A stretch of 64,000 bases of DNA, from assembly GCF_003121705.1 (NCBI RefSeq), contig NZ_PYHR01000002.1:1798001-1862000 (forward strand), written 5' to 3'. Positions 59,105 through 64,000 of the stretch are shown one piece after another; within the stretch, counting starts at the first letter, position 1, and each line of letters opens with the position of its first letter. The notes beneath the pieces were generated by a model. That model searched no databases. It saw only the letters and a program-made list of their open reading frames with translations, and was not told the DNA's origin. This DNA is from Serinibacter arcticus (GTDB lineage Bacteria; Actinomycetota; Actinomycetes; Actinomycetales; Beutenbergiaceae). The translations under genes and the position numbers were made by a program.

Positions 59105-60318
59105 GTGACCGACGCCCCGTCGTCCACCCCGCCCCAGCGCACCGAGCTCCACCGCACCCCTCTGCACGAGACGCACGTCGCCGCCGGCGCCACCATGGTC
59201 CCGTTCGCGGGCTGGTCGATGCCCGTGAAGTACTCCTCCGACGTCGCCGAGCACGTCGCCGTCCGCAGCTCCGCCGGTCTCTTCGACATCTCCCACATGG
59301 GGCAGCTCGTCGTCGACGGCCCCGACGCCGCCGCGTTCCTCGACCACGCGCTCGCCGGCCGGATGAGCGCGCTGGCGCCGCTGCAGAGCAAGTACACGAT
59401 GATGCTCGCGCCGTCGGGCGGCATCGTCGACGACCTCATCGTCACGAACACGCACACGCCCGAGACGGCGGCCGCACGAGACTCGGCGGCGCCCACCAGC
59501 TACCTCGTGGTCGCCAACGCCGGCAACCGCGACGCCGTGCTCGCCGCCCTGATCGAGCGGACGACGACGGCGGAGCGCACCTTCGACGTCGTCGTCACCG
59601 ACACCCACCGCGCCCTGATCGCGGTGCAGGGCCCCCGCGCGCAGGCGATCCTGGAGGAGCTCGCGGCCGCCGGACGCCTCACGCTCGACGCCTCCTCGGG
59701 CGCCACCCTCGCCGACCTGCGCTACTACCGCAGCGCGCCCGGCGCCTTCGACGGCCAGACGATCACGCTCAGCCGCACCGGTTACACCGGCGAGGACGGG
59801 TTCGAGATCTCGGTCGCCCCCGAGCGGGCGGTCGAGCTCTGGGAGGCGATCTCCGCCGTCGGGCAGCCGCACGGCCTTGTCCTCGCGGGCCTCGCGAGCC
59901 GCGACACGCTGCGCCTCGAGGCCGGGATGCCGCTGTACGGGCACGAGCTCACGCTCGACACGCTGCCGGCGCAGGCGGGTCTCGGACGCGTGGTCGTCAC
60001 CGCGAAGGAGGACTTCGTGGGGCGCGAGGCGATCCTCGCCGGGCCGCCCGCGGACGCCCCGGTGCTCGTCGGCATCGCGCTGCCTGGTCGGCGCGCGGGC
60101 CGCGCCGACTACCCCGTCGTCCTGCCCGACGGCGGTGAGCGCGTCGGCACCGTGACCTCCGGCGTCCTGTCCCCACCCTCGGCCATCCCGTCGCGATGGC
60201 CTACGTCGCCCCGCACCTCGCGGAGGTCGGCACCCCGCTCGCCGTCGACGTCCGCGGCACCGCCATCACGGGCGAGGTCGTCGCCCTGCCGTTCTACCGC
60301 CGTTCCAAGGAGTCCTGA
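59105..60318 (+). CDS. gcvT: glycine cleavage system aminomethyltransferase T, frameshifted near the 3' end
   Basis: About 404 residues if restored. GGAGGAC precedes the GTG. Family motifs are present: [13 protein letters not shown], the conserved DISHMGQL near 60, and [11 protein letters not shown] with [17 protein letters not shown]. At the CCCC run 60171-60174 the frame slips: GVLSP continues as SAIPSRWP, but adding one C gives [18 protein letters not shown] and a natural end [11 protein letters not shown]. Protein T takes the aminomethyl group from lipoyl protein H to tetrahydrofolate. A missing base in a C run suggests sequence error. No gcvH lies between this gene and gcvP. Confidence 0.9.
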
Positions 60319-60322
60319 ACCG

Positions 60323-63196
<2,874 letters not shown>

Positions 63197-63201
63197 ACCC
63201 G

Positions 63202-63333
63202 CCGCGAGGCCTTTCGGGTCCACTCGCGAGGCCTTTCGCGCCCGTTCGCGAGGCCCTTCGGGTCCACTCGCGAGGCCCTTCGCGCCCGTTCGCGAGGCCC
63301 TTCGCGCCCGTTCGCGAGGCCCTTCGGGTCGAG
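63202..63333 (+). repeat. 22-bp tandem repeat array C, six units
   Basis: Six units with exact 22-base spacing start at 63202, 63224, 63246, 63268, 63290 and 63312. The invariant core is CGCGAGGCC followed by CTTCG or TTTCG. Two endings alternate, GGTCCACT and CGCCCGTT, suggesting growth by duplicating pairs of units. It directly follows the gcvP stop codon and reads in its direction. Confidence 0.95.
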
Positions 63334-63415
63334 CGCCCCGCCGTTGTCCCCAGGTTTACCCACAGGTACGACGGCGGGGCCGCGCCGCCCCTCACACGTT
63401 CGCCATGCTGCCGTC

Positions 63416-64000
63416 ATGGAGACGATCAACGAGGGCCGGCCGTTCCGCACCGCTTCCTGCCCGGACCTCGGGCTCCCCAGCCACCAGGTACGACACCTCG
63501 TCCGCACCCATCGCTTGCGGCGAGTCTTCCGAGGTGTTCTGGTGGACGCTTCGGTTGCCGACACCCGAGAGCTCCGCGTGGCAGCGCTGGCGCTCGTGAT
63601 TCCCGAAGGCGCGACCATCAGCGACCACTCGGCGGCCTGGGTCTACGGCGTCGACACGTATCCGCCGGGTGGCATGCGCGAGATGCGCCCGATGTGCATG
63701 GTTCGCCACGGCTTCGGGCGACCGAAGGGGCTCCGCGCCGTCGTGCGCCAGACGACGATGCCCGACCCGGACTTCGTGACCATCGGCGACGTGAAGGTGA
63801 CCTCGCCCATCCGCACGGTGAGCGACCTGCTGCGGCTGGCGTGGCGACCGCACGCCCTGGCGGCAGCGGATGCGCTGGTGCGCGCCGGCGTCGCCACCCG
63901 CCTCGAGGTGATGGAGCACGTCGCCACCCTCCGGCGTCTCCCGGGGACCAGGCAGGCGCAGGAGCTCGCGCCGCTCATCGACCCGCGCGCCCAGACCGCC
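63416..64000 (+). CDS. AbiEi-antitoxin/DUF559-like protein, 3' end cut by window
   Basis: 195 residues are visible: METINEGRPFRTASCPDLGL, then a winged-helix-like region HQVRHLVRTHRLRRVFRGVL and a domain with ATISDHSAAWVYGVDTYPP and VTSPIRTVSDLLRLAWRPHA. The pattern resembles the N-terminal part of type IV TA AbiEi-like antitoxins and DUF559-linked endonuclease-like proteins common in actinobacteria. Such proteins often end in a DUF559 nuclease-like domain, which would lie past the window edge. The 63334-63415 gap before it holds no other feature I can name. Confidence 0.7.
   Translation, partial: METINEGRPFRTASCPDLGLPSHQVRHLVRTHRLRRVFRGVLVDASVADTRELRVAALALVIPEGATISDHSAAWVYGVDTYPPGGMREMRPMCMVRHGFGRPKGLRAVVRQTTMPDPDFVTIGDVKVTSPIRTVSDLLRLAWRPHALAAADALVRAGVATRLEVMEHVATLRRLPGTRQAQELAPLIDPRAQTA

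Noticed and set aside
63202-63333. CRISPR array
   Set aside because: The units are directly adjacent with no unique spacers, the unit is not a typical CRISPR repeat, and no cas genes are near.

Overview
The window is very GC-rich DNA with dense, often overlapping genes and frequent GTG starts. It comes from an actinobacterium, probably of the Micrococcales (Cellulomonas/Beutenbergia/Promicromonospora type). The LssY_C-tmk-holB-alpha/beta hydrolase block next to topA and tRNA-Thr, actinobacterial SLH repeats, a Ku/LigD pair and a tandem glycine riboswitch before gcvT all fit that group. I cannot assign a species.

Layout. 1-5.1 kb (minus): a truncated FAD/Fe-S oxidoreductase, a lipoprotein, and an ECF sigma factor followed by a single-pass membrane protein. 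5.4-7.8 kb: two class I glutamine amidotransferases, a structured inverted repeat, tRNA-Thr(CGU) and a MazG-like protein. 7.9-13.7 kb (minus): a tightly coupled run LssY_C protein > tmk > holB > small lipoprotein > secreted alpha/beta hydrolase > SDR-like protein. 13.8-20 kb: a Gfo/Idh/MocA oxidoreductase, a membrane protein, topA and a PAP2 phosphatase. 20.1-23.1 kb: a ku-ligD non-homologous end-joining operon.

23.1-41.2 kb is a uronate-polysaccharide utilisation locus. A nine-gene minus operon encodes a DUF2264 protein, a CUT1 sugar ABC importer, a YesL-like protein, a GH88 unsaturated glycuronidase, a FAH-family hydrolase, KduI and KduD. A heparinase II/III-like protein and a DeoR/LacI-hybrid regulator are divergent to it. 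Beyond them lies a 1477-residue secreted GH59-like glycosidase with three SLH repeats. The inferred flow is surface trimming, ABC uptake, intracellular lyase and GH88 action, then KduI/KduD to 2-keto-3-deoxygluconate. Related palindromes in the control regions may be the regulator's operators.

41.2-46 kb: a DUF2268 metalloprotease, a MerR/TipAS regulator, an M20 peptidase and an MFS transporter. 46.1-57 kb is a defence island: a ribbon-helix-helix antitoxin with a broken Doc toxin, and a type I restriction-modification operon. That operon starts with a degenerate methylase-like protein, continues with hsdM and hsdS, carries four extra genes (a membrane protein, an acidic protein, an HTH antitoxin and a PIN-toxin stub), and ends with hsdR. 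57-58.7 kb holds three small proteins. 58.8-63.2 kb is riboswitch-gcvT-gcvP. The window ends in a truncated AbiEi/DUF559-like gene.

Two cross-cutting observations stand out. A 22-bp tandem repeat family occupies three separate intergenic sites. Three otherwise intact genes (YesL-like, DUF2268, gcvT) each lack exactly one base in a G/C run, which looks more like sequence error than gene decay.
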